From the NCBI GenBank assembly GCA_900758955.1, contig CAAETL010000059.1, positions 1 through 9,321 on the forward strand: 9,321 nt of DNA, written 5' to 3'. This stretch comes from an uncultured Oscillospiraceae bacterium. GTDB taxonomy: Bacteria > Bacillota > Clostridia > Oscillospirales > Oscillospiraceae. Under the pieces are notes generated by a model. It had not been told where the DNA came from. It saw only the letters and a list, made by a program, of their open reading frames with translations, and searched no databases. Positions 1 through 6,349 of the stretch are shown one piece after another (positions within the stretch are counted from its first letter, which is position 1; each line of letters starts with the position of its first letter). The translations under genes and the position numbers were made by a program.

Positions 1-309
1 CTGTCCGGGGGAGAACGGGCCTTTGTTTCCATCGCCCTTTACTTCGCCATGCTGAAGGTGCGGCCCACGCCCTTCTGCGTCATGGATGAAATTGAGGCCG
101 CCTTGGATGACGCCAATGTGGAGCGCTTCGCGGCCTATCTGCGGGGGATGACCGCCCGGACCCAGTTTATTGTCATCACCCACCGTAGGGGAACCATGGA
201 GGAGGCCGATATGCTCTATGGGGTTACCATGGAGGAACAGGGGGTCAGCCGCCTACTGCGGCTGAGTCTCGCTGAAGCGGATACCGCACTGGGAGAGCCG
301 GGCACGTAA
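1..309 (+). CDS. smc: Chromosome segregation protein SMC, C-terminal fragment
   Basis: Partial gene: the 5' end lies outside the window, and the frame is open from base 1 to a TAA at 307-309 (102 residues). The visible part is the C-terminal half of the ATPase head. It begins exactly at the ABC signature LSGGE (residues 1-5 of the fragment). The Walker B/D-loop stretch FCVMDEIEAALDDANV and the H-loop segment VITHRRGTMEEADMLYGVTM follow. The wording DEIEAALDD plus THRRGTMEEAD is typical of bacterial SMC rather than of RecF, RecN or SbcC. In the family, SMC dimers bind ScpA/ScpB and load on DNA to compact and resolve replicated chromosomes, with two heads sandwiching ATP. The neighbour ftsY supports the call, because smc-ftsY is a conserved Firmicute pair. 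The coiled coils, hinge and Walker A motif cannot be checked here. Confidence 0.95.
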   Translation: MSGGERAFVSIALYFAMLKVRPTPFCVMDEIEAALDDANVERFAAYLRGMTARTQFIVITHRRGTMEEADMLYGVTMEEQGVSRLLRLSLAEADTALGEPGT

Positions 310-432
310 TGCCCCGCCGAAAGCGCGATTCCGGCCCGTAGGCAGTACTTGGAGATCGGCTTTTGACGGCGCATGAACCCGGCAGTCTGCCGAGGCCGCT
401 GGAGAAAGGAAAAATAAGGAGCGTGAGACCAA

Positions 433-1299
433 ATGGGACTTTTTGACCGAGTCAAAAAATTAGGGATATTTTCTGCCTTTTCTAAGATAGACGAGGAGTT
501 TTACGATGAATTGGAGGAGGCGCTGATTCTGGCCGATATGGGCATGGAAACCGCCCTGGAGGCTGTGGAACAGCTGCGCCGCCGGGTGAAAGAGCAGAAG
601 CTGAAGGATAAGGAAGAGGTCCGTCAGTGTCTCCGGGATATTTTGGAGGAGATGCTTACGGTGGGAGACGCTGCGCTGAACTTGTCAGGTTCCCCCGCGG
701 TGCTGCTCTTCATTGGTGTCAACGGGGTGGGAAAGACCACTACCATCGGGAAATTGGGCGCCCGGCTGAAGCGGGAGGGGCGCCGGGTCCTGCTGGCGGC
801 GGGCGATACGTTCCGAGCCGCCGCCGCGGAGCAGCTCACCATCTGGGCGGAGCGGGGCGGATTGGAGATTGTCAAGCACGAGGAGGGGTCAGATCCTGCC
901 GCCGTGGTCTTTGACGCCATGAACGCCGCCCGGGCCCGAAGCGTGGACGTGGTCCTGGTAGACACGGCCGGCCGGCTTCATAATAAAAAGAACCTAATGA
1001 ATGAGTTGAGCAAAATCAGCCGCGTGGTGGATCGGGAGGAGGAGGACGTCTCCAAAGAGGTCCTTCTGGTGCTGGACGCCACAACCGGGCAGAATGGTCT
1101 GATCCAGGCCAAGGAGTTTGGAGAGAGCGCGGGTATTACCGGAATCGTGCTGACCAAACTGGACGGCACCGCCAAAGGCGGCATTGTGGTGGCCATTGCC
1201 CGGCAACTGCAGGCCCCCGTGAAGTACGTTGGCCTGGGGGAGGGTATCGACGATTTGCAGCCTTTTGATGCCAAGGAGTTTGTACGTGCGCTGTTGTAA
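433..1299 (+). CDS. ftsY: Signal recognition particle receptor FtsY
   Basis: This is the SRP-type GTPase that docks Ffh-ribosome-nascent chain complexes at the membrane for co-translational insertion. The protein has 288 residues: a helical N domain (about 1-80), then the G domain. The P-loop GVNGVGKTTT lies at 95-104, DTFRAAAAEQ at 125-134 (the SRP GTPase insertion-box region), DTAGR at 177-181, TKLDG at 241-245 and the closing GLGEGIDDLQPF at 267-278. The C-terminal GEGIDDLQPFD form is FtsY-like. Ffh would carry a methionine-rich M domain, which is absent here. The acidic A domain of E. coli FtsY is missing, as is usual in Gram-positives; membrane contact probably relies on the amphipathic N-terminal helix (MGLFDRVKKLGIF). 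AAGGAG at 416-421 supports the ATG at 433, though its 11-base spacing is long. It lies 123 bases downstream of smc and is probably co-transcribed with it. Confidence 0.97.
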   Translation: MGLFDRVKKLGIFSAFSKIDEEFYDELEEALILADMGMETALEAVEQLRRRVKEQKLKDKEEVRQCLRDILEEMLTVGDAALNLSGSPAVLLFIGVNGVGKTTTIGKLGARLKREGRRVLLAAGDTFRAAAAEQLTIWAERGGLEIVKHEEGSDPAAVVFDAMNAARARSVDVVLVDTAGRLHNKKNLMNELSKISRVVDREEEDVSKEVLLVLDATTGQNGLIQAKEFGESAGITGIVLTKLDGTAKGGIVVAIARQLQAPVKYVGLGEGIDDLQPFDAKEFVRALL

Positions 1300-1308
1300 G
1301 GCGCGGGA

Positions 1309-1355
1309 GGGCGTAACAAGAGGGAATCATTGCGCAGAAACAGGAGCTTACGCCC
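1309..1355 (+). repeat. Inverted repeat in the ftsY-rph spacer
   Basis: GGGCGTAA at 1309-1316 is matched by its perfect reverse complement TTACGCCC at 1348-1355, separated by 31 bases. It lies just after the ftsY stop codon. There is no T-run after the second arm, so it does not look like a standard intrinsic terminator. It could be an RNA hairpin (processing or attenuation) or a binding site for a dimeric protein. The function is unknown, and an 8-bp match at this distance could be chance. Confidence 0.35.
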
Positions 1356-1433
1356 CATCTTGCGTCAGCGGGTGTAATAGGGAAGTATAGTCTGGAAGTT
1401 ATTTTAATTTGTTCCGGGAGAAGGAGAGAAAAT

Positions 1434-2159
1434 ATGGGTAGAATTGATGGTAGACTGAATGATGAAATGCGTCAGGTGGAGATCACCCCTGACTTTAATG
1501 AGTTTGCGGAGGGGTCCTGTTTGATCCGCTGTGGCGGTACCATGGTTTTGTGCACCGCCAGCGTGGAGGAGCGGACGCCGCCCCACGTCCCCGAAGGGGA
1601 GGGATGGGTCACAGCGGAATACTCCATGCTGCCCCGGGCCAACCGGGAGAGATCCCGCCGGGATATCTCAAAGCTAAAGCTGTCCCCCCGCTCGGCGGAG
1701 ATTCAGCGGCTGATCGGCCGCTCCCTGCGGGCTGCGGTGGATTGCAAGGCGCTGGGGGAGCGGACCATCACCGTGGACTGTGACGTATTGCAGGCCGACG
1801 GAGGCACCCGCACCGCGTCCATCACCGGCGGTTTTATCGCGTTGGGAATGGCCTGTAAAAAGCTGGTGCGGGATGGGGTGATTCCCTACTCCCCCATTAC
1901 CTGCCATGTGGCTGCGGTGTCCGCCGGGATTGTGGACGGCGTGCCGATGCTGGACCTGTGCTATGAGGAGGATTCCCGGGCCGATGTGGACTTTAACTGC
2001 GTGATGACCCATCGGGGCGAACTGGTGGAAATTCAGGGCACCGGAGAGGGTCGCCCCTTTACCCTCCAGGAGCATCATGAGCTGATCCAGCTCTGCTGGA
2101 AAGGGATCAGCGAATTGCAGCGGCACCAGAAAATTCTGGTGGGGAGTCCCCAGCCATGA
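1434..2159 (+). CDS. rph: Ribonuclease PH
   Basis: This phosphorolytic 3'-5' exoribonuclease trims the 3' ends of tRNA precursors and other RNAs, using phosphate and releasing nucleoside diphosphates. The family forms hexameric rings. The 241-residue length fits the usual 235-260. Visible family motifs are the N-terminal GRLNDEMR, GWVTAEYSMLPRA at 57-69, EIQRLIGRSLRA at 89-100, the phosphate-binding GGTRTAS at 123-129, the acidic active-site segment YEEDSRADVDFN at 177-188 (Asp180 and Asp186), and VEIQGTGEG at 198-206. The start is well fixed by AAGGAG at 1421-1426, seven bases before the ATG. The stop codon overlaps the rdgB start (ATGA), so the two are probably translationally coupled; rph next to rdgB is a recurrent Firmicute arrangement. 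No key residue appears lost. Confidence 0.97.
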   Translation: MGRIDGRLNDEMRQVEITPDFNEFAEGSCLIRCGGTMVLCTASVEERTPPHVPEGEGWVTAEYSMLPRANRERSRRDISKLKLSPRSAEIQRLIGRSLRAAVDCKALGERTITVDCDVLQADGGTRTASITGGFIALGMACKKLVRDGVIPYSPITCHVAAVSAGIVDGVPMLDLCYEEDSRADVDFNCVMTHRGELVEIQGTGEGRPFTLQEHHELIQLCWKGISELQRHQKILVGSPQP

Positions 2160-2755
2160 GAGTAGTACTGGCCAGTAAAAATCAAAAAAAACTGCAGGAA
2201 CTCCAGGAAATTCTGTCCCATATGGGGGTGGAAGTGGTCCTCCAGTCTCAGGTCGGCGTGGATGTGGACGTGGAGGAGACCGGAGAAACCTTTGAAGAAA
2301 ACGCCATTTTAAAGGCGGAGGCGGTCCGTGACGCGACGGGGATGCCCGCCATTTCTGACGACTCGGGCCTCATGGTGGAAGCTCTGAACGGCGAACCGGG
2401 GGTGTACTCCGCCCGATACGGCGGGCCTGGCCTGGACGATATGGGACGCTGGAAGCTTCTGCTGGAGAACATGGAGGGGAAGGAAAACCGGGCCTGCAAA
2501 TTTGTCAGCGTGATCTGCTGCGCTCTGCCCAATGGAGATCGCATCATGGCCCGGGGAGAATGCCCCGGTATCCTGACCCGTCAGGCCGCAGGGGAGGGGG
2601 GCTTTGGTTACGACCCCGTTTTTTACCTGCCCCAGCATGGAAAGACCATGGCGGAACTGTCCGCCCAACAAAAAAATGAAATTTCTCACAGAGCCAACGC
2701 TCTGCGAGCATTCCAAACAGAATGGGAGAACTATTGGCATGGAACTAACCAGTAA
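2156..2755 (+). CDS. rdgB: XTP/dITP diphosphatase (non-canonical purine NTP pyrophosphatase, RdgB/HAM1 family)
   Basis: This house-cleaning enzyme hydrolyses dITP, ITP and XTP to the monophosphate plus pyrophosphate, keeping deaminated purines out of DNA and RNA. It has 199 residues, the usual family length. Motifs in order: ASKNQKKLQE at 6-15 (the SxNxxKxxE substrate loop), ETGETFEENAILKA at 41-54, SDDSGL at 67-72 with metal/catalytic acidic residues, PGVYSARYGG at 81-90, GEGGFGYDPVF at 146-156, and the base-recognising KNEISHRANAL at 173-183. It starts inside the rph stop codon (ATGA, 4-base overlap) and its end overlaps yhbY by 17 bases, which points to coupled translation. Two poly-A runs lie inside the gene: A8 at 2184-2191 and A7 at 2670-2676. 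Confidence 0.97.
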   Translation: MRVVLASKNQKKLQELQEILSHMGVEVVLQSQVGVDVDVEETGETFEENAILKAEAVRDATGMPAISDDSGLMVEALNGEPGVYSARYGGPGLDDMGRWKLLLENMEGKENRACKFVSVICCALPNGDRIMARGECPGILTRQAAGEGGFGYDPVFYLPQHGKTMAELSAQQKNEISHRANALRAFQTEWENYWHGTNQ

Positions 2756-3074
2756 ACAGCGGGCGCAGCTGCGAGGCTTGGCCAACGGCATCGATACAAT
2801 CCTGCAAATTGGGAAAGAGGGGATCGGGGAAAACCTGATTAAACAAGCCAACGACGCGCTGGAGGCCCGGGAACTCATCAAGGGCCGGGTGTTGGAAAAC
2901 TCCATGCTCACGCCCCGTGAGGCCGCCCAGGAACTCGCCCGCCGCACCCGCAGTGAACCGGTCCAGGTGATCGGCACCAAATTTGTCCTTTACCGGGAGA
3001 GCCACAGTAAGGAGAAAAAAGACAAAATTGAGTTGGTGAAGAGCAAAGGGCCGCGGGCATCACTGCAGCGGTAA
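2739..3074 (+). CDS. yhbY: CRS1-YhbY domain ribosome-associated RNA-binding protein
   Basis: A 111-residue basic protein made mainly of one CRS1/YhbY (CRM) domain. MELTSKQRAQLRGLA opens the fold, LQIGKEGI at 22-29 holds the GKxG loop that is the RNA-contact hallmark, and RELIKGRVLEN at 44-54 and VQVIGTKFVLYR at 75-86 complete it. The last 25 residues are a lysine-rich tail (about 87-111). Family members (E. coli YhbY, B. subtilis YqeI) associate with pre-50S particles and are thought to help large-subunit assembly. The ATG at 2739 is chosen because it begins the domain precisely and has GGGAG at 2724-2728 upstream, inside the end of rdgB. The frame is also open further upstream, but that stretch encodes nothing domain-like. 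The order yhbY then nadD matches B. subtilis. Confidence 0.93.
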   Translation: MELTSKQRAQLRGLANGIDTILQIGKEGIGENLIKQANDALEARELIKGRVLENSMLTPREAAQELARRTRSEPVQVIGTKFVLYRESHSKEKKDKIELVKSKGPRASLQR

Positions 3075-3093
3075 CAAAATAGCACCATTGGGG

Positions 3094-3100
3094 AAAGGAG
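3094..3100 (+). promoter_or_regulatory. Ribosome binding site of nadD-yqeK
   Basis: AAAGGAG ends six bases before the ATG at 3107. This strong, well-spaced site fixes the start of the fused gene. Confidence 0.8.
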
Positions 3101-3106
3101 ATATCC

Positions 3107-4315
3107 ATGAAAATCGGGATTTATGGCGGAACCTTCGACCCTCCGCATCTGGGACATATGGAGGCGGCCCGGCAAGTGATGGCGCGCATGGGGCTGGACC
3201 GGCTTCTTCTCATCCCCGCGAAACTTCCCCCCCACAAGGATTTGCCGCCGGACACGGCCTCCCAAGACAGGCGGCTCGCCATGACGCGGATCATGGCGGA
3301 CGGTCTGGGGGAGGGGGTGGAGGTCTCCTGTATTGAGCTGGAACGAGACGGGGTGAGCTACTCGTCGGACACGGTGGAACAGCTGGCTGTACAGTATCCA
3401 GACGACGAGCTGTGGGTCCTGATGGGGACCGATATGTTTACCTCCCTCCAAACCTGGCATGAGCCGGAACGACTGTTTCGGCTGGCCGGCGTGGTGGGTT
3501 TTGCCCGGGACGAGACTTGCGGCGACTCGTTGGCCCGCCAGCGAGAGGTATTGGAGCAGACATATGGGGCGCGTGCGCAGACGGTAACCCTTTCTCGCGT
3601 TACCAAGATTTCTTCCACCCAGTTGCGGGAGGCGCTGGCAAGGGAGTGGCGCGATGACCGCCGAGGCGGAGGAACCGCGGCCCAGTACTTGTGGCCGCCG
3701 GTTTATGGGTACATCCTTCGTGAGGGCCTTTACGGCGCCCGTGCGGATTTGAAGCGTCTGACCGACGATCAGCTGCGGGCGGTATCCTACTCGATGATTC
3801 GGGCCAAACGCATCCCCCACATCCGCGGCACCGAGGAGACTGTTGTTGCCCTGGCCCTTCACTGGGGCGTGAATCCCCAGTGGGCAAGAAGGGCCGGAAT
3901 TCTCCACGACTGTACCAAGTATCTGGAGCTGGAAGAACAGTTGGCTCTCTGCGCCCAGTATCAAGTGGAGTTGGACGAACTGGAGCGGGTAACGGTCAAG
4001 CTGCTGCACGCCAAAACCGGCGCGGCGCTGGCCCGCCATATGTTTGGAGAGCCCGGCCCTGTATGCGACGCCATCTTCTGTCATACCACGGGAAAGCCCG
4101 ATATGACAACCTTTGATAAAATTCTTTATTTGGCCGACTATATGGAGCCCAACCGGGATTTTGACGGAGTTGAGGTCCTGCGCAAGCTGGTCTGGGAGGA
4201 TTTGGACCAGGCGTTGCTCTTGGGCCTGGAGATGACCATGCAGGAGATGAAGGAGAAAAATGCCCCGGTGCATCAAAATACCATCCAGGCATGGCGGCAA
4301 TTAAAAGGAAAGTAA
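3107..4315 (+). CDS. nadD-yqeK: Fused nicotinate-nucleotide adenylyltransferase (NadD) and HD-domain Ap4A hydrolase (YqeK)
   Basis: One 402-residue chain carries two enzymes that are adjacent separate genes in B. subtilis. Residues 1-208 are NadD, which makes nicotinate adenine dinucleotide from NaMN and ATP in NAD synthesis. It shows the nucleotidyltransferase motif GGTFDPPHLGH at 7-17, PHKDLP at 42-47, ELWVLMGTDMF at 101-111 and ISSTQLREAL at 168-177, and ends with the typical VYGYILREGLYG. Residues from about 215 to 402 are a YqeK-type HD hydrolase, a family that splits Ap4A symmetrically into two ADP. Putative metal ligands are His238, the HD pair His267-Asp268 (GILHDCTK), His301 (LLHAKTGA), His326 (HTTGK) and Asp344 (LADYMEPNRDF). 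The frame is continuous with no internal stop, and both halves look intact. The linker is short (about 209-217). The downstream LCP gene starts four bases after the stop. Confidence 0.93.
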   Translation: MKIGIYGGTFDPPHLGHMEAARQVMARMGLDRLLLIPAKLPPHKDLPPDTASQDRRLAMTRIMADGLGEGVEVSCIELERDGVSYSSDTVEQLAVQYPDDELWVLMGTDMFTSLQTWHEPERLFRLAGVVGFARDETCGDSLARQREVLEQTYGARAQTVTLSRVTKISSTQLREALAREWRDDRRGGGTAAQYLWPPVYGYILREGLYGARADLKRLTDDQLRAVSYSMIRAKRIPHIRGTEETVVALALHWGVNPQWARRAGILHDCTKYLELEEQLALCAQYQVELDELERVTVKLLHAKTGAALARHMFGEPGPVCDAIFCHTTGKPDMTTFDKILYLADYMEPNRDFDGVEVLRKLVWEDLDQALLLGLEMTMQEMKEKNAPVHQNTIQAWRQLKGK

Positions 4316-4319
4316 GAAT

Positions 4320-5870
4320 ATGAGTGGAAAACGTGTTGATCCATCCCAGCAAAACCCGCCTGACCCGAGAGGCGCAAAGGCGGGAAAAACCGGCTCCGAC
4401 AAGCACGCCAAAACCCCGCCTCGCCGTAAGCTGCGGCGCAGGATTATCATCTTGTTGGTGGCGATTTTCGTCATTCTGACCGGGCTGGGGTTGGCCTGGA
4501 ACATTTTGATTCAAAAACCCCAACTGCCCAATCCCGCAGAGAATCCCAACATGACGCCGGAGGAGGGGCCCATCCGACTCTCGGGGGACCGCAAGCCGGA
4601 TTTTTACACCTTCCTCATCATCGGAAGGGATACGGGGGGCGGCGGCAATACGGATACGATTCTTTTGGCTGCCTATAACGTGGCGGATCAGGAGATGAAC
4701 GTCATGAGTATCCCCCGGGATACTATGGTCAACGTCTCCTGGGATATCAAAAAAATTAATTCCGTCTATAATTTCAGCGGCAAGGGAGACGAGGGCATCG
4801 CCGCGCTTGGGAGAGAAATTTCTCAATTAGTGGGCTTTGTGCCTGATTTTCAGGTTGTGGTGGAATGGAAAGCCGTGGGAGAATTGGTGGATGCATTGGG
4901 GGGCGTAAATTATGACGTGCCCCGGGACATGTATTACGTGGACCCCACCCAGGACTTGCATATTGACGTTAAGGCGGGCTATCAGAAGCTGAACGGTGAA
5001 CAGGCCATGCAGGTTGTTCGGTTTCGCGAGGGCGCCAATGGCTATGCCAATGGGGACCTGGGGCGGATTGAAACCCAACAGGGATTCCTTAAGGCCCTGA
5101 TCAAAGAATGCCTCCAAATCGGCAATGTAACGAGAATCGGACAGTTGGCGGAGGTATTCCAGGAGAATGTTACCACCAATTTGACAGTAGGGAATATGGC
5201 TTGGTTTGCCCAGAAGGCCATTTTTGGCGGACTCAATATTGAAAAGGTAAACTTCTACACCATGCCCTGTACCGGTTCTATGGTCTGGAGCCGGAGCTAC
5301 CGCCAGAGAGTGTCCTACGTGGTGCCCAAAACCCAGGAGCTGGTGGAGATGGTGAACCGGTATTTCAATCCTTACCGGGATGATTTGCTGGAAAACGAAT
5401 TGGATATTATGTATGTAAATCGTGATGGAACCATAGGCTCCAGTAGGGGAGTCCTTGAGGATACAAAGGCCAACTCCTCGGTGCGTTCCGCTGGCTCTGT
5501 GGCAAAGCCTGTGGAAGTGGACCCCAATAATCTTCCCAAACAGGATCTGCCGCCCATTGAAGAACCGGAGGAACCTGCGCCTTCGGATCCGGAGGAGCCC
5601 AGCCAGCCCCCCGACCAGGGAACGGAGGAGGCGCCATCGGATCCAAAACCGGAGACCCCCGAGACCCCGGAAACGCCGACCGACCAGCCTGAGACCCCGC
5701 CGGGACCCCAGCCGCCTGTCCAGGAGAATCCCTCCAACCAGGAGAATTCCCAAAACCAGGTTACCCCAAGCAGCCAGGACGGGCAGAGCAGTCAAACCCA
5801 ACCCAGCGGTCAGGGGGAAACCGGCTCCCAAACAACAAACGGCGGCAGTACGACACCCGCCGAAGAATAA
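4320..5870 (+). CDS. LCP (LytR-CpsA-Psr) family cell-wall glycopolymer transferase with a long disordered tail
   Basis: LCP enzymes sit on the outer face of the membrane and transfer lipid-linked polymers such as teichoic acids or capsule onto peptidoglycan. The protein has 516 residues. A basic cytoplasmic segment (1-41, rich in Lys/Arg/Pro) is followed by one membrane span (about 42-61, IIILLVAIFVILTGLGLAW) and a linker. The LCP domain spans about 96-345: FLIIGRDTGGGGNTDTILL at 98-116, MSIPRDT at 129-135, INSVYNF at 146-152, LVDALGGV at 189-196, GYQKLNGEQAM at 220-230 and VVRFREG to GRIETQQGFLKAL at 232-260. The usual R-x-x-R-Q-Q is here RIETQQ. From about 406 the protein is low-complexity, first Pro/Glu-rich and then Ser/Gln/Asn-rich. 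The start has a modest AAGGA at 4305-4309, four bases after nadD-yqeK. The exact polymer cannot be told, so no gene symbol is given. Confidence 0.92.
   Translation: MSGKRVDPSQQNPPDPRGAKAGKTGSDKHAKTPPRRKLRRRIIILLVAIFVILTGLGLAWNILIQKPQLPNPAENPNMTPEEGPIRLSGDRKPDFYTFLIIGRDTGGGGNTDTILLAAYNVADQEMNVMSIPRDTMVNVSWDIKKINSVYNFSGKGDEGIAALGREISQLVGFVPDFQVVVEWKAVGELVDALGGVNYDVPRDMYYVDPTQDLHIDVKAGYQKLNGEQAMQVVRFREGANGYANGDLGRIETQQGFLKALIKECLQIGNVTRIGQLAEVFQENVTTNLTVGNMAWFAQKAIFGGLNIEKVNFYTMPCTGSMVWSRSYRQRVSYVVPKTQELVEMVNRYFNPYRDDLLENELDIMYVNRDGTIGSSRGVLEDTKANSSVRSAGSVAKPVEVDPNNLPKQDLPPIEEPEEPAPSDPEEPSQPPDQGTEEAPSDPKPETPETPETPTDQPETPPGPQPPVQENPSNQENSQNQVTPSSQDGQSSQTQPSGQGETGSQTTNGGSTTPAEE
5649..5699 (+). repeat. 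Pro-Glu-Thr repeat segment in the LCP tail
   Basis: Codons for residues 444-453 encode three PET units plus a proline, and a further PETP follows at 457-460. The DNA repeats are imperfect at synonymous sites, so the repetition is clearer at protein than at base level. The repeats lie in the disordered extracellular tail of the LCP protein, plausibly a wall-spanning spacer. Such repeats often vary in copy number between strains. Confidence 0.6.
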
Positions 5871-5921
5871 AATACTAGCATCCCCCCGGGCGATGATTCG
5901 CGTTTAAAGGGCGGGTTTAAG

Positions 5922-5927
5922 AAAGGA
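5922..5927 (+). promoter_or_regulatory. Ribosome binding site deciding the rsfS start
   Basis: AAAGGA lies eight bases upstream of the ATG at 5936 and only two bases from the ATG at 5930. Ordinary Shine-Dalgarno spacing is about 5-9 bases, which argues for initiation at 5936. Confidence 0.6.
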
Positions 5928-5935
5928 ATATGGAT

Positions 5936-6289
5936 ATGACACCCAAAGAAATGGCGATAAAACTGGCAAAGGTTCTGGATGAAAAGAAAGGTAAGCAGCT
6001 GCTTGTCCTGGAGACCGACGGGCTCACCACGCTGGCGGATTATTTTGTTCTGGCAACCGGAACCTCCGCGCCCCAGCTGAAGGCGATGGGCGACGCCTGC
6101 GAAAAGGCGATGAAGGAGGCGGGCATCCTGCCCCATCACATTGAGGGGCACCGGGGAGGAACCTGGATTCTTCAGGACTACGCCGACGTGATTGTCCACC
6201 TGTTCTCAGAGGAGGCTCGTGAGTTCTACTCCCTGGACCGCCTATGGGCGGACGCCAAGGAACTGGATCTAAACGAAGTGCTTCAGTAA
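5936..6289 (+). CDS. rsfS: Ribosomal silencing factor RsfS (YqeL/Iojap family)
   Basis: RsfS binds uL14 on the 50S subunit and blocks joining with 30S, damping translation when nutrients are short. It has 117 residues from the preferred start. Family motifs: LADYFVLATGTSAPQ at 33-47, HHIEGHRGGTWILQDYADV at 67-85, VHLFSEEAREFYSLDRLW at 87-104. Two in-frame ATGs compete, at 5930 and 5936. The AAAGGA Shine-Dalgarno at 5922-5927 is only two bases from the first but eight from the second, and family members usually begin MT-x-x-E, so 5936 is chosen; the alternative adds Met-Asp. It follows the LCP gene by 65 bases and completes the yhbY-nadD-yqeK-rsfS cluster. The link to ribosome biogenesis genes is consistent with its role. 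Confidence 0.95.
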   Translation: MTPKEMAIKLAKVLDEKKGKQLLVLETDGLTTLADYFVLATGTSAPQLKAMGDACEKAMKEAGILPHHIEGHRGGTWILQDYADVIVHLFSEEAREFYSLDRLWADAKELDLNEVLQ

Positions 6290-6349
6290 ATGCAACCCGG
6301 GAGGATGCGCCCGGCGGCTTGAGATAGAAAATAGTCTGACGAAGAAAGT

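Noticed and set aside
380..392. Short palindrome CGGCAGTCTGCCG between smc and ftsY as a terminator
   Set aside because: The stem is only five base pairs with a three-base loop, and no T-run follows.
1360..1408. Possible promoter for rph (TATAGT at 1386-1391 or TTTAAT at 1403-1408)
   Set aside because: TTGCGT at 1360-1365 is 20 bases from TATAGT, and no acceptable -35 box sits at 16-18 bases from either candidate, so it is too weak to call.
2990..4300. 436-codon minus-strand open frame opposite nadD-yqeK
   Set aside because: It is antisense to a confident two-domain enzyme gene, with no recognisable motif or suitable ribosome binding site.
4827..5831. 334-codon minus-strand frame opposite the LCP gene
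   Set aside because: It is the low-complexity reverse reading of the LCP gene; the Arg/Leu-rich composition mirrors the Pro/Glu tail.
5871..5935. GC-rich spacer between the LCP gene and rsfS with GTTTAA repeated
   Set aside because: The repeats are only six bases long and the stem pairing is weak; nothing beyond the ribosome binding site is supported.
6298..6314. CCGGG/CCCGG hairpin between rsfS and leuS as a terminator
   Set aside because: The stem is five base pairs, the loop eight bases and no T-run follows, so it is compatible with read-through into leuS.
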